Assembly (NCBI RefSeq): GCF_003667575.1 | Contig: NZ_RCUY01000009.1 | Coordinates: 1 to 64,000 of the forward strand | Direction of reading: 5' to 3' | Source: Mycetocola lacteus | GTDB taxonomy: Bacteria > Actinomycetota > Actinomycetes > Actinomycetales > Microbacteriaceae | Length of the DNA stretch: 64,000 nucleotides | Shown: positions 26,966-35,729 of the stretch, one piece after another | How the letters are laid out: each line of letters starts with the position of its first letter | Numbering within the stretch: position 1 is the stretch's first letter | The notes under the pieces: model-generated | What the model saw: the letters and a program-made list of their open reading frames with translations, nothing else | What the model was told of the DNA's origin: nothing | The model's database searches: none | Position numbers and translations under genes: made by a program

Positions 26966-27933
26966 CTAGCGCAGCACTAACCCCCGAGCAGGCAGTGTGG
27001 GTGCGGGATGTGAGCCGTGCCGTGGTGGACAATATGGAGGAGGCCATCCACGGCAAGCGCCGCATCCTGGAGCTGGTTTTTGCCACCTCGCTGGCCGGAG
27101 GCCACGTCCTGTTGGAGGATGTGCCGGGCACCGGTAAGACCGCGCTTGCCCGCGCGCTGGCGCAGTCGGTGGAGGGTGTGGATTCGCGGATTCAGTTCAC
27201 CCCCGACCTGCTGCCCGGGGACGTGACCGGCATCACCGTGTTTGATCAGAAGACCGCAAGTTTTGAGTTCCACCCGGGGCCGATCTTTGCCAACGTGGTG
27301 CTCGCCGATGAGATCAACCGTGCCAGCCCGAAGACCCAGTCTGCCTTGCTGGAGGTAATGGCCGAGGGTAGCGTCACCGTGGACGGAAATACCCGTGCGG
27401 TGGACCAGCCCTTCCTGGTGATCGCCACCCAAAACCCGGTGGAGCAGGCCGGTACCTACCGGCTACCCGAGGCTCAGCTTGACCGCTTTATGATCAAGAC
27501 CTCGATCGGCTATCCCGACGCGGCGGCCATGATGCGGATTCTGCAGGGCCTCACCGACGATAACGGACCCCTGCGTCCGGTCGTTGACACCGAGACCATG
27601 ATTCGTGCCGCCGATCTTGCCCGGCACACCCACATGAGCCCGCTGATCGCCGACTATGTGATGCGTTTGGTGGATGCAACCCGTCTGGCCTCCGAGGTGC
27701 GCCTGGGCGCATCGGTGCGTGGAGGCATCGCGCTTTCTCGCCTGGCCATGGCGTGGGCGGCGACCCGCGGGCGCGAGTATGTGCTCCCCGAGGACGTTCG
27801 TGACCTGGCCGTACCGGTGCTCGCGCACCGACTGGTGCTGGAGCCCGAGGCCGAGTTTGAGGGTGTGCGTCCCGAGGACGTGGTGGGCCAGGTGCTGCTG
27901 GATGTTCCCGTCCCCGAGGAGAACCGGGTCTAG
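26962..27933 (+). CDS. MoxR-family AAA+ ATPase
   Basis: 323 residues from ATG 26962, overlapping the previous stop (ATGA). A chaperone-like AAA+ ATPase of the MoxR group, acting in the cytoplasm on partner proteins of the DUF58/VWA type. Walker A is EDVPGTGKTALA, Walker B VVLADEINRASPKTQ, sensor 1 ATQNPVEQAGTY, and the arginine-finger region PEAQLDRF. The C-terminal lid domain contains the GASVRGGIAL motif. It is followed by a DUF58 gene and a transglutaminase-fold gene, the standard trio of this family. Confidence 0.95.
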   Translation: MTSAALTPEQAVWVRDVSRAVVDNMEEAIHGKRRILELVFATSLAGGHVLLEDVPGTGKTALARALAQSVEGVDSRIQFTPDLLPGDVTGITVFDQKTASFEFHPGPIFANVVLADEINRASPKTQSALLEVMAEGSVTVDGNTRAVDQPFLVIATQNPVEQAGTYRLPEAQLDRFMIKTSIGYPDAAAMMRILQGLTDDNGPLRPVVDTETMIRAADLARHTHMSPLIADYVMRLVDATRLASEVRLGASVRGGIALSRLAMAWAATRGREYVLPEDVRDLAVPVLAHRLVLEPEAEFEGVRPEDVVGQVLLDVPVPEENRV

Positions 27934-29303
27934 TGAGCACCGAAACCGGAAGAAATACCGGGACCAGTCAGCGGACGTATACCCGTCATACTGAGCTGGG
28001 GTCCACGGTCACCAGCACCAGCTTTGAGCGGCCGACGCGTCGCACTCGGCTGCGCCGCAGCCTGCGGCGTAGCACCCGGCGGTGGCGTCGACGCCTGTTG
28101 CGTGCCCGGCGCTGGCTGGGCGAAACCATCACCGCGACCGGATGGCTGATTCTCGGAGCGGGGGTGGCCGGCGTGATTGCCGGTGGCCTGCTGGGCTGGG
28201 TTGAGGGCTGGTATCTGCTGTGTATCTCGGTGATCCTGGTGGTCTGCGCGAGTCCGTTCCTGTTTGGGGTGCGGGCCTATCGGATGACGATCTCCACCGA
28301 TCGCGAGCGGGTGTTCGCCGGCTCCGAGGTGGCGGTGGCGCTGCGTGCCGAGAACCTGGTGAACCGTCCCGCGCTGCCCTCGGTGGCCGAGTTGACCGTG
28401 GGCGACGCCGTGGTCGAGGTGCCGATTCCGCTGCTGGGTCCGAAGGCGGAGCGGAAGATTCCGCTACCGCTCACGGCCCCCAACCGTGGTGTGATCTGGC
28501 TGGGGCCGGTGACCGTGTCCAAGCGTGACCCGATCGGACTGTTTCGTCGGGAGATGACCTGGCGCAAACGGCTGCGCCTGTGGGTGCACCCGCGGATCGT
28601 GATGCTTCCCCAACACACCGCGGGGATGGTGCGCGACCTGGATGGCCAGTCCAGCCGTGTGCTGACCGACTCGGACCTCTCCTTCCACGCGGTGCGCGAC
28701 TACGCTCGGGGAGATTCCTACCGTCACGTGCACTGGCGGTCGACGGCAAAAACCGGTGCCCTGATGGTGCGACAGTATGAGGAGAGCCGCCTGGCCCGGG
28801 TGGCCCTGGTTTTTGACGCGCTGCGCTCGGAGTACGTGGATAATCAAGAATTCGAGCTGGCCGTGAGTGCCGCCGCCTCGATTTCCGTGCAGGCCATTCG
28901 CGATGGACGTGAACGCTATATCGCCTCCGCCTGGCATCCCGAGGGGTCACGAGCGGGTGTGGGTGAGCTCAGCGAGCTCCCGTCCCGCACCAGCACGATG
29001 ATGCTGGATGCGTGGGCCGAGCTCGAGGCGCTCAGCGAGGGCCCGAGCCTGGAATACCTGGCCCACCGGGTATCACACACCCGCGATCAGCTGTCGATTG
29101 TTTATCTGGTGGTGGGTTCTCAGACCGACATGCTGCGTCTGCGCCGCGCGGCCTCGCTGTTTCCCGCAACGGTGCGGGTCATGGTGGTGCGTGCCGAACG
29201 TCTTGCCGATCCGCGCAGCGTGGTCTCCGGTGAAACCGTGGTGCTGACCGTGGGAGCGCTGGGCGATCTGCCGCAGCTGCTGGTGCGGGGGAGTAAGGGA
29301 TGA
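27933..29303 (+). CDS. DUF58 membrane protein, MoxR partner
   Basis: 456 residues; GTG 27933 shares one base with the moxR stop. A strongly basic N-terminal tail (RRTRLRRSLRRSTRRWRRR) precedes two membrane helices (about 70-110; GWLILGAGVAGVIAGGLLG and LLCISVILVVCASPFLFG). The remainder is a beta domain and a VWA-like DUF58 core with the diagnostic RDYARGDSYRHVHWRSTAK. The family is linked to MoxR chaperones, but its biochemical role is not established. Stop and the next start overlap (ATGA). Confidence 0.92.
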   Translation: MSTETGRNTGTSQRTYTRHTELGSTVTSTSFERPTRRTRLRRSLRRSTRRWRRRLLRARRWLGETITATGWLILGAGVAGVIAGGLLGWVEGWYLLCISVILVVCASPFLFGVRAYRMTISTDRERVFAGSEVAVALRAENLVNRPALPSVAELTVGDAVVEVPIPLLGPKAERKIPLPLTAPNRGVIWLGPVTVSKRDPIGLFRREMTWRKRLRLWVHPRIVMLPQHTAGMVRDLDGQSSRVLTDSDLSFHAVRDYARGDSYRHVHWRSTAKTGALMVRQYEESRLARVALVFDALRSEYVDNQEFELAVSAAASISVQAIRDGRERYIASAWHPEGSRAGVGELSELPSRTSTMMLDAWAELEALSEGPSLEYLAHRVSHTRDQLSIVYLVVGSQTDMLRLRRAASLFPATVRVMVVRAERLADPRSVVSGETVVLTVGALGDLPQLLVRGSKG

Positions 29304-32071
29304 GCGACATCACTCCCGAACGGGAAAATCGCGGCGGCGCTGCAGAGACCGCTGCCTCGCGCCCTGCGCACACCGGATTTACCCCGAGTGCCCTGGCTGG
29401 TCTGGCGCCGGCGCTGGTATTTGGGTTGTTGAGTGTCGCCGCGGTGTGGCCGATTTATCGCACGCCGCGGGTCTGGCTGGTATTCGGCGTGGCCCTGGCG
29501 ATCGCGGTCCTGCTCTGGGCAGTGCGGATCGCGCTGCGCTGGAGTGGTACCCGAGTCTTTCTGCTCTGGCTGGGACTGTTTGTGCTCAGCGTGGTCCCGG
29601 TGGCGACCCCGCGACTCGTGGGCGGGAATCCGGCCCGAATCCTGAGCGCCGAACGTGACGCCCTGGCCGCGGTGGTGACCGGGTGGAAGCAGCTGCTCAC
29701 GCTTTCCCTTCCAGTGGGGGACTATCAGGCCATGCTGGTGCCCTTCTATCTGCTGCTCTCGCTGTCGATGCTGATCTCCGTCCTGCTGGTAACGGGGAGG
29801 CGTCGTTTCCTGCAGTGGGCGGTCGCGCCCCTGGTAGCACCCCTGCTGTTTGGTTTGATCTGGGGTCCTGGGCAGGTGAGTGCGCCGCTGAGCGTGCCGC
29901 TTGTGGGGTGGACCCTGGTCGCACCGATCGAGCTGATGATCTGGTCGGCGGCCCTGCTGGCCGCCCTGATCTGGGTGCGCTGGGGTGCCGATGCGGATCG
30001 TCGTGCGGCGCTTAAGCGTGGACGCGGCCTGAGCATGGGAACCGGCGTGACCATTCAGACCCGCGCCGCCGAGGGGGATGTCACACCCGCGGTTCCCCGC
30101 CGTTCTCGCTGGGGTCGGCGTGTGATTGGTGGGGTGTTGCTGGTGGCCGCGCTGATTGGATCCGCGATTGGTGCCCCGAGCCTGGCCGCGCTGGGGCAGC
30201 GGGAGGTTCCGCGAGCCTATGTGGACCCAAATCTGATCATCCAGGCCGAACCAAGCCCGCTGGGCAGCTACCGGCAGTGGAAGCGAGACACCACCTTTAA
30301 TGAGGGTCTGTTTCGGGTGAGCGCTCCCGGGAAGGGCCCCGAACGACTCGGGCTCGCAGTTCTCGATGGATATGACGGAACCGACTTCCACGTCGCGTCG
30401 CCGACGGAACAGGGAACCCGGTTTACCCGGTTTCCGGGCGCGGTGGGGGCGGGGGATACCCAGCGAGTGCGGGTGGAAATCGAGCGGGGTTACACGCAGC
30501 TGTGGCTGCCCCTGCCCGCCCAGATCGCCCAACCTCCACGCTTTTCCGGAGCTCGGGCGGACGTCCTGGAAGACTCCTTCTACCTCAACCGCGACACCGG
30601 GACCGGCGTGGTGACCCCGCCCGCAGATCCACTTGATCGCACCGGTAACGTGGGGGTGCGTGCCGGCGACGCTTACGAGGTGGAGTTTCCCGCAAACCCG
30701 GTTGATACCGGCGCACCGGCGGACCCGGCCACACAGCCGCCGCGTTTCCCCACCCGGGAGATGCCCGAGCTGACGGCTTGGCTGCGCACCCAGGCTCAGC
30801 CGCAGAACGCGGCCGGGTTCGAAACCCTGGTCAAGCGGCTACGGGATCGCGGCTATCTCTCGCACGGTTTGGCCGACGACCAGGCCAACTCCGCCTGGAT
30901 CACCCAGCTGCGCGAGGGAGGCGGATACCAGTTCAGCCCCAGCTCTGCCGGGCACAGCGGTGCGCGCATCGAACAAATGTTCGAAGACCTGAATCGGCAG
31001 CAGCGTGCGGCCGGTCCCGAGGCCGACGAGCGTGCGCTAATCGCCGCCGTGGGAGATGACGAGCAGTTTGCCGCCGCGGTCGCGATCATCGCCGACACGT
31101 TTGGATACGACGCTCGCGTGGTGGTGGGGGTGCGCCTCGGTGCGGATAACGATATCCCCGGGGTGCCCGCATGTCGGGATACGTGTACCGGCGCCAACCT
31201 GGCGGCCTGGGTGGAGGTGCGCGGCGCAAACGATGTGTGGCATGCGGTGGATGTGACCCCGCAGAGCGCGAACCTTCCCACCGATCTGGTGGAGGGACAG
31301 CAGCTTCCCGAGTATGCAACCCGGCCGCAGGATCTTGGCGCACGCAGCGATGACCCGCAGTTGAACGTGGGTGAGGGCGAGAGTGTCGACAACCCGGATC
31401 AGGACGAGGCCGCCTGGGTCGAGATCCTCTGGACCGTGCTGCGGATTGTGGGGCTGAGCCTTGGCGCGCTGATTCTGCTCGCCCTGCCGATTCTTTACCT
31501 CCCTGTGGCCAAGCGGCTGCGGCGCACCCGTCGGTACGCGCCGGCCCCGGCGGAGACCCGAGCCCTGGGGGCCTGGGGTGAGCTGCTGGATGGCTATCGC
31601 GACGCGGGAAGACGCGTACCCTGGGGTGTCCCGCGGATGGACCAGGCGATCGCATTGGCCCACGAGGGCCTGGGCGACGATACCGGTGAGTACGGCGAGG
31701 CCGAGCGCGACCAGGAGCGGTTGCTGTGCTCGATTGCCTCCCGCGTGGACCGGGCTGTGTTTGCGCGTGGACTCTCCACGGATGAGGACGTTGAGCGCAT
31801 CTGGGAGGACGTCGCGGTGGCGCTGGAGACGCTGCGGGTATCCGAACCCGGGCGCTGGCGACGACTGCGCATCCGGTGGAGTTTGCGGTCGCTGCTGGCC
31901 GATGTATCCGTCCGGGGGATCGGAGCTCAGCTTTCTCGCTGGGGCCGTTCCGCTTCCCGTACCCTCACTACCCCCGCGCGCCGGCTCTCTGTGCGCGCAT
32001 CCCAGAAGGGACGCGGTCGCGACAGCACCGACACGTCCACCCATCTCACTCAGGAGAAGACCCAGCGATGA
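29300..32071 (+). CDS. TgpA-like membrane protein with degenerate transglutaminase fold
   Basis: 923 residues from ATG 29300. About eight membrane helices occupy residues 28-300, then a long extracellular region containing a transglutaminase-like core (about 490-680), a further membrane helix (about 720-740; LGALILLALPILYLPV) and a cytoplasmic DUF4129-like tail. In active enzymes the core carries Cys, His and Asp. Here the Cys position in the GDxEQFA motif is Asp587, the His position before AWVEV is Ala635, and only Asp651 (HAVDVTP) is kept. The spacing of the three positions is normal, so the fold is probably intact but not catalytic. Overlaps both neighbours. Confidence 0.88.
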   Translation: MSDITPERENRGGAAETAASRPAHTGFTPSALAGLAPALVFGLLSVAAVWPIYRTPRVWLVFGVALAIAVLLWAVRIALRWSGTRVFLLWLGLFVLSVVPVATPRLVGGNPARILSAERDALAAVVTGWKQLLTLSLPVGDYQAMLVPFYLLLSLSMLISVLLVTGRRRFLQWAVAPLVAPLLFGLIWGPGQVSAPLSVPLVGWTLVAPIELMIWSAALLAALIWVRWGADADRRAALKRGRGLSMGTGVTIQTRAAEGDVTPAVPRRSRWGRRVIGGVLLVAALIGSAIGAPSLAALGQREVPRAYVDPNLIIQAEPSPLGSYRQWKRDTTFNEGLFRVSAPGKGPERLGLAVLDGYDGTDFHVASPTEQGTRFTRFPGAVGAGDTQRVRVEIERGYTQLWLPLPAQIAQPPRFSGARADVLEDSFYLNRDTGTGVVTPPADPLDRTGNVGVRAGDAYEVEFPANPVDTGAPADPATQPPRFPTREMPELTAWLRTQAQPQNAAGFETLVKRLRDRGYLSHGLADDQANSAWITQLREGGGYQFSPSSAGHSGARIEQMFEDLNRQQRAAGPEADERALIAAVGDDEQFAAAVAIIADTFGYDARVVVGVRLGADNDIPGVPACRDTCTGANLAAWVEVRGANDVWHAVDVTPQSANLPTDLVEGQQLPEYATRPQDLGARSDDPQLNVGEGESVDNPDQDEAAWVEILWTVLRIVGLSLGALILLALPILYLPVAKRLRRTRRYAPAPAETRALGAWGELLDGYRDAGRRVPWGVPRMDQAIALAHEGLGDDTGEYGEAERDQERLLCSIASRVDRAVFARGLSTDEDVERIWEDVAVALETLRVSEPGRWRRLRIRWSLRSLLADVSVRGIGAQLSRWGRSASRTLTTPARRLSVRASQKGRGRDSTDTSTHLTQEKTQR

Positions 32072-32643
32072 GCTATTCAGGATTTGTTCCCGTCCCACCC
32101 GGATCCGAACCGCTTGCCGGTCCGCCTCCGCTGCCGCCGATCCCCGACCAGTGGGCGCCCCAGCCCGGCTTTGAGCCGGTGGCACCCGATGAGGGAACGG
32201 TGATGATCACCCCGGTCGCGGCCCCCGTCGAACCCGAATACGATCCTGAGCTGGATGGGGCCACGGTGGTGGTGGATCGTACGCCGCCCACACGCTGGTT
32301 CCTGATGCTCGCCGAGGGGATCGAGGTGGAACTGCCCGCTGCGGACGTCGTGGTCGGGCGCAACCCCACGGGCTCGCCCGAGCAGCCCGGTGTACGTGTG
32401 CCCGATACCGGGAAGACCATTTCGAAGACTCACGCGCGGCTACGCCGGGTGGACGAAAACTGGTTTGTCACCGACCTGAACTCGACCAACGGGGTGCTGT
32501 TTTTTGCGCCCGATGGTCAGGAAGCACTGTTGCCGGCGGGGGTGGAGACCCTGATTCAGGGAGACTTCATCCTGGGCACGGTTCGGGCATCCCTCGAGTC
32601 GCGCGTCGGCGAACCCGCCGTTCGCGCCTGGGCCGCGCAGTAG
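32068..32643 (+). CDS. GarA-like FHA-domain protein
   Basis: 191 residues from ATG 32068, which overlaps the stop of the transglutaminase-fold gene; the frame is open upstream only inside that gene. A Pro-rich N-terminus (residues 1-60) leads to DGATVVVDR (Thr66), a likely phosphorylation site, and a C-terminal FHA domain: VVGRNP (Arg98), TISKTHARL (Ser119, His122), LNSTNGV (Asn141). In GarA/OdhI, phosphorylation of an N-terminal Thr makes the FHA domain fold back on its own tail and release its targets. The same arrangement is inferred here. It sits between kinase and phosphatase genes and has a paralogue at 12739-13290. Confidence 0.92.
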   Translation: MSYSGFVPVPPGSEPLAGPPPLPPIPDQWAPQPGFEPVAPDEGTVMITPVAAPVEPEYDPELDGATVVVDRTPPTRWFLMLAEGIEVELPAADVVVGRNPTGSPEQPGVRVPDTGKTISKTHARLRRVDENWFVTDLNSTNGVLFFAPDGQEALLPAGVETLIQGDFILGTVRASLESRVGEPAVRAWAAQ

Positions 32644-32660
32644 CGCATGGGGGAGCAGGT

Positions 32661-33521
32661 ATGAGCGAGGGCGGTTGGCGATGGAGCGGTGTGATCACCG
32701 AACCTGCGGGCCTGCACTGTGAGGTTGCCGCGCAGACCGACCGCGGTCTGACACGCACCCGCAACGAGGACGCCGTGGTGGTGGGTGGCTCAAGCTTCCT
32801 GGTGGCCGACGGGATGGGTGGTTATGACGCGGGTGACCGGGCCAGCCACGCGGTGGTCAGTGCGTTCCAATCACAGCTGCCCCCGTCAGATCCGGCGACG
32901 CTGGAACAGGTGCAAATGGCTCTTGAGCACGCCCGCGCCGGGGTGGCCGCGGTGGCCGCGGAAACCGAACGCGGTGCGGGCAGCACGGTGTCGGGGATTT
33001 TGCTGGTCTCCGTCGAGGGGGTCCTGCAGTGGCTGTTGCTGAATATCGGAGATTCGCGTGTGTACCAGCACGTGGGCAGCGAGCTCACTCAGCTGACGGT
33101 GGACCATTCGCTGTGGGAGGAGGAGAATGCACGCCGGTTACCCGGGGATACCTCGCCGATGCCCGCGCGCAACGTGATCACCCGCGCGGTGGGAGCGGCC
33201 GAGAGCGAGCCGGATACCTGGCTGATGCCACTCACCTCGGGGGTGCGCTATCTGATCTGTACCGATGGTCTGCACGGGCTGGTTTCGGATGAGCGAATCC
33301 GTGCGGTGCTGACGGTGGCCGGGCGTCCCGAGTCCGCGGCTGCCGAGCTGATCCGTTCCGCCAACGAGGCCGGCGGTAAGGACAACATCACGGTGATCGT
33401 GCTGGATGTGCTCCAGGTGATGGACTCGGAGCAGTCGCGCAGCGTCTTTGCCGATGATCCGCTTCCCTTTGACCTGTCCGAATCCGTGACCGCAACCATT
33501 CGCACCGGAAGGAAATCATGA
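32661..33521 (+). CDS. PP2C-type Ser/Thr protein phosphatase
   Basis: 286 residues from ATG 32661 with GGGGGAGC upstream. The enzyme removes phosphate from Ser/Thr residues and is the natural antagonist of the kinase that heads the operon. Metal-binding motifs are visible: RGLTRTRNEDA, LVADGMGGYDAGDRAS, LNIGDSRVYQ, LICTDGLHGLV and GGKDNITVIVLD. Unlike PstP of mycobacteria there is no C-terminal membrane helix, so it is probably soluble. Its stop overlaps the next start (ATGA). Confidence 0.95.
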   Translation: MSEGGWRWSGVITEPAGLHCEVAAQTDRGLTRTRNEDAVVVGGSSFLVADGMGGYDAGDRASHAVVSAFQSQLPPSDPATLEQVQMALEHARAGVAAVAAETERGAGSTVSGILLVSVEGVLQWLLLNIGDSRVYQHVGSELTQLTVDHSLWEEENARRLPGDTSPMPARNVITRAVGAAESEPDTWLMPLTSGVRYLICTDGLHGLVSDERIRAVLTVAGRPESAAAELIRSANEAGGKDNITVIVLDVLQVMDSEQSRSVFADDPLPFDLSESVTATIRTGRKS

Positions 33522-34366
33522 GCATCCCGACCGATGACGCCGAACCGTTTGATGAGGCCCAACCGCCCACACGTCGTGCCCGTCGCGCGCGGGAGGAGGA
33601 AAAAGAGGACGCAGCCGCGGAAGAAATCGTGGATGAGACCGTGGTCGTTGTCCGTACGGGATTGACCCGGGCGGCTCACACCTCCGAGGACACATCGGTT
33701 CCCGAAGACGCCACGGTGGTTGTGGAGCGTCAGGTGAAGCGTCACACGGGTGTCACCGAAGTTCCGGAGGATGCCACGGTGGTTGTGGAGCGTCATGTGG
33801 AGCGTCACACGGGTGTCGACGAGGTTCCGGAAGATGCCACCGTGGTTGTTGACCGCGGGGCGTCGCCAACTCGGGTGAGCTCCAACGATCAGGATGATGC
33901 CACCGTTGTGGTGAATCGTCCGGCCCCGGCCGAACAGCCCGCCCCATCGGAACAGCTCACCCCATCGGAACAGCCGGCCCCGCCTGAACAGCTCACCCCA
34001 TCTGAAAACCCCACCACCGCGGAACGTCTCACCCCGCCCGAAAAGCTAACCCCTCGCGATACTTCTGCCCCCGTGGCGGAGGTGGCTGGGGCGGAGGTGG
34101 CCGGGGCGGCCCTGTTGCCGGAGGGGAACCCGTTCCGTCCCGATGCAACCGTCACCGCGTCGGCACCCGAGCGGCGGATTATCCAGCGTCAGTACGGCGC
34201 AGAGCCGCCCGCGGGTGTGCCAATGGAGGCGGCCGAACGGATCGGCCTGCTCCCCACCGCGGAGCGGGATCGCCGTTTCCGCCTGGGTGCCGTGGCCGGG
34301 TTTGCCGCGAGCATCGTGGTTGCCGTGGTGGGGCTCAGCGTGCTGGCGTTTCTCGCCTTCTCCTGA
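33518..34366 (+). CDS. Membrane protein with repeated D-A-T-V-V-V candidate phospho-Thr motifs
   Basis: 282 residues from ATG 33518. The cytoplasmic N-terminal region is acidic and carries five closely similar motifs: DETVVVVR (Thr41), DATVVVER (Thr66, Thr87), DATVVVDR (Thr108) and DATVVVNR (Thr129); three are spaced 21 residues apart. A Pro/Glu/Thr-rich linker follows (PSEQPAPPEQLTPSE), then one C-terminal membrane helix (GAVAGFAASIVVAVVGLSVLAFLAF). The motifs resemble the phospho-Thr site of the FHA protein two genes upstream. I infer a multi-site kinase substrate and docking protein for FHA domains. The family is unknown to me. The last 32 bases overlap the convergent mycP gene. Confidence 0.75.
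   Translation: MSIPTDDAEPFDEAQPPTRRARRAREEEKEDAAAEEIVDETVVVVRTGLTRAAHTSEDTSVPEDATVVVERQVKRHTGVTEVPEDATVVVERHVERHTGVDEVPEDATVVVDRGASPTRVSSNDQDDATVVVNRPAPAEQPAPSEQLTPSEQPAPPEQLTPSENPTTAERLTPPEKLTPRDTSAPVAEVAGAEVAGAALLPEGNPFRPDATVTASAPERRIIQRQYGAEPPAGVPMEAAERIGLLPTAERDRRFRLGAVAGFAASIVVAVVGLSVLAFLAFS
33698..33858 (+). repeat. 63-bp tandem repeat encoding the phospho-Thr motifs
   Basis: Two full 63-base copies (33698-33760, 33761-33823) and a partial third (33824-33858) each encode VPEDATVVV followed by [ED]R and, in the full copies, a His-Thr-Gly-Val spacer. The third base varies between copies while the motif is preserved, which suggests selection on the protein. Confidence 0.85.
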
Positions 34367-35729
34367 CTAACACCCATCCGAGGCCCGCAATCGCGAGCAC
34401 CGCGAGCACAATCGATCCACCCACAGCGGCCGACGACAGCGCCGTCTTCAGCGGGGTTTCGCTGGCATGCACGGCGAGCTGCGCTGTGGGTTTCTGAGCC
34501 GCTGGTCGGCTGGTCTCCACAAACGGGCTCGCAGGTCCGCGCGTGTCGGTGTCGGGGTGCAGGGCGATCGCATCGAACGGCCTGATCATGCCCCACCCGC
34601 GTAGGCTGTCGGGCTTATCCGCGTTGGGTCGGTCGGCCGTGGCCATGAGCCGGTATGCCCATTCGCGCGGGGTCTCCTGCGGGTAGGCCTGCGCGACCAG
34701 TGCGGCCGCCGCGGCGGCATAGCCGGTGGCAAAGCTGGTGGAGGGTGCGTCCACCGAGTAGCGGCAGTCTCCGGCGCCGGTCGCGGTGGTCAGTACGTCT
34801 TGGCCGGGGGCCGCGACCTCGATGTGGTCCCCGTGAATGGAGCTGTCATTTGGAGCTCCCACGGCGTCCACCGCGGTGACCGCAAGCGCTTCGGGATAGG
34901 CAGCGGGGAATCGTGGACTGTCGGTCACGTTCTGGGTGGTCGCTCGGTTTCCGGCACTGGCGACCACGAGGGCACCGGCAGCGGAGGCCTCGGTGACCGC
35001 CGAACGCAGGTCCGGGGTGTCCACATCGTCGCTGAGTGAGACGCTGATGATCTGAGCACCGTGCTGGGCGGCCCAGCGGATTCCCGCGGCCAGTCGTCCG
35101 GCATCGGGTCCGAACCCGTCCTTCTCCGCCTGGTCATCGGTCGCGCGGTAAACGCGAACCGAGAGGAGTTTGGCTTCGGGGGCGAGCCCGATCACTCCGG
35201 ATCCGGGGGCGGGTCGCGCGGCGATCAGCCCGGCAATCGCGGTGCCGTGACCATTGGGATCACCATAACCGTCGGGGCGTTCTCCGTCATTGATCAACGA
35301 GATCCCGCCAACCAGTGCGTCGGACAGCTGTGGTCGGGTCGCGTCGATTCCCGAATCCACCACGGCGATGGTGACACCGGCACCGGTCCGGCCGGGTACC
35401 GCGGGGGAGGCTTCGAGCTGCAACAGTGCCGACGGTGGCCCGGCGATCCGCCCGATCACGCCCGGTTTGCACGCGTCCTCGGCAAATGCTGGCGTGCTTG
35501 GTCCCGCCACGGGGAGCACGACCAGTCCGGTTCCGATGAGGGCGGCGGCGCCGGCACCGGCGATCCATCGGCGTACCGGTGATGCGCGCCGATCACGCCG
35601 TTCGCGGGTGTGTGGGCTCGATGGTTCAGCGATATCTGGTTGCGCGCTGACTGGTTCAGCGAGTACTGGTTCAGCGCTGATTGCTGCTGCGTGATGCGCA
35701 ACGCGAGACGTATTCATGCGCGCGCTCAT
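34335..35729 (-). CDS. mycP: Mycosin MycP, T7SS subtilisin-like protease
   Basis: 464 residues on the minus strand. I chose the ATG at 35729 because it overlaps the eccB stop (ATGA); the frame is open 24 codons further inside eccB. After an Ala/Pro/Glu-repeat tail comes a signal peptide (about 52-85), then the S8 protease: Asp125 (VVDSGID), His161 (GHGTAIAG), Ser332 (STSFATG), oxyanion Asn in SAGNR. A membrane helix (about 432-455) and RRRRE tail anchor it. MycP sits on the periplasmic side of the ESX membrane complex, stabilises it and cleaves some substrates. The 3' end overlaps the convergent gene by 32 bases. Confidence 0.95.
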   Translation of the reverse strand: MSARMNTSRVAHHAAAISAEPVLAEPVSAQPDIAEPSSPHTRERRDRRASPVRRWIAGAGAAALIGTGLVVLPVAGPSTPAFAEDACKPGVIGRIAGPPSALLQLEASPAVPGRTGAGVTIAVVDSGIDATRPQLSDALVGGISLINDGERPDGYGDPNGHGTAIAGLIAARPAPGSGVIGLAPEAKLLSVRVYRATDDQAEKDGFGPDAGRLAAGIRWAAQHGAQIISVSLSDDVDTPDLRSAVTEASAAGALVVASAGNRATTQNVTDSPRFPAAYPEALAVTAVDAVGAPNDSSIHGDHIEVAAPGQDVLTTATGAGDCRYSVDAPSTSFATGYAAAAAALVAQAYPQETPREWAYRLMATADRPNADKPDSLRGWGMIRPFDAIALHPDTDTRGPASPFVETSRPAAQKPTAQLAVHASETPLKTALSSAAVGGSIVLAVLAIAGLGWVLVRRRRETPAR

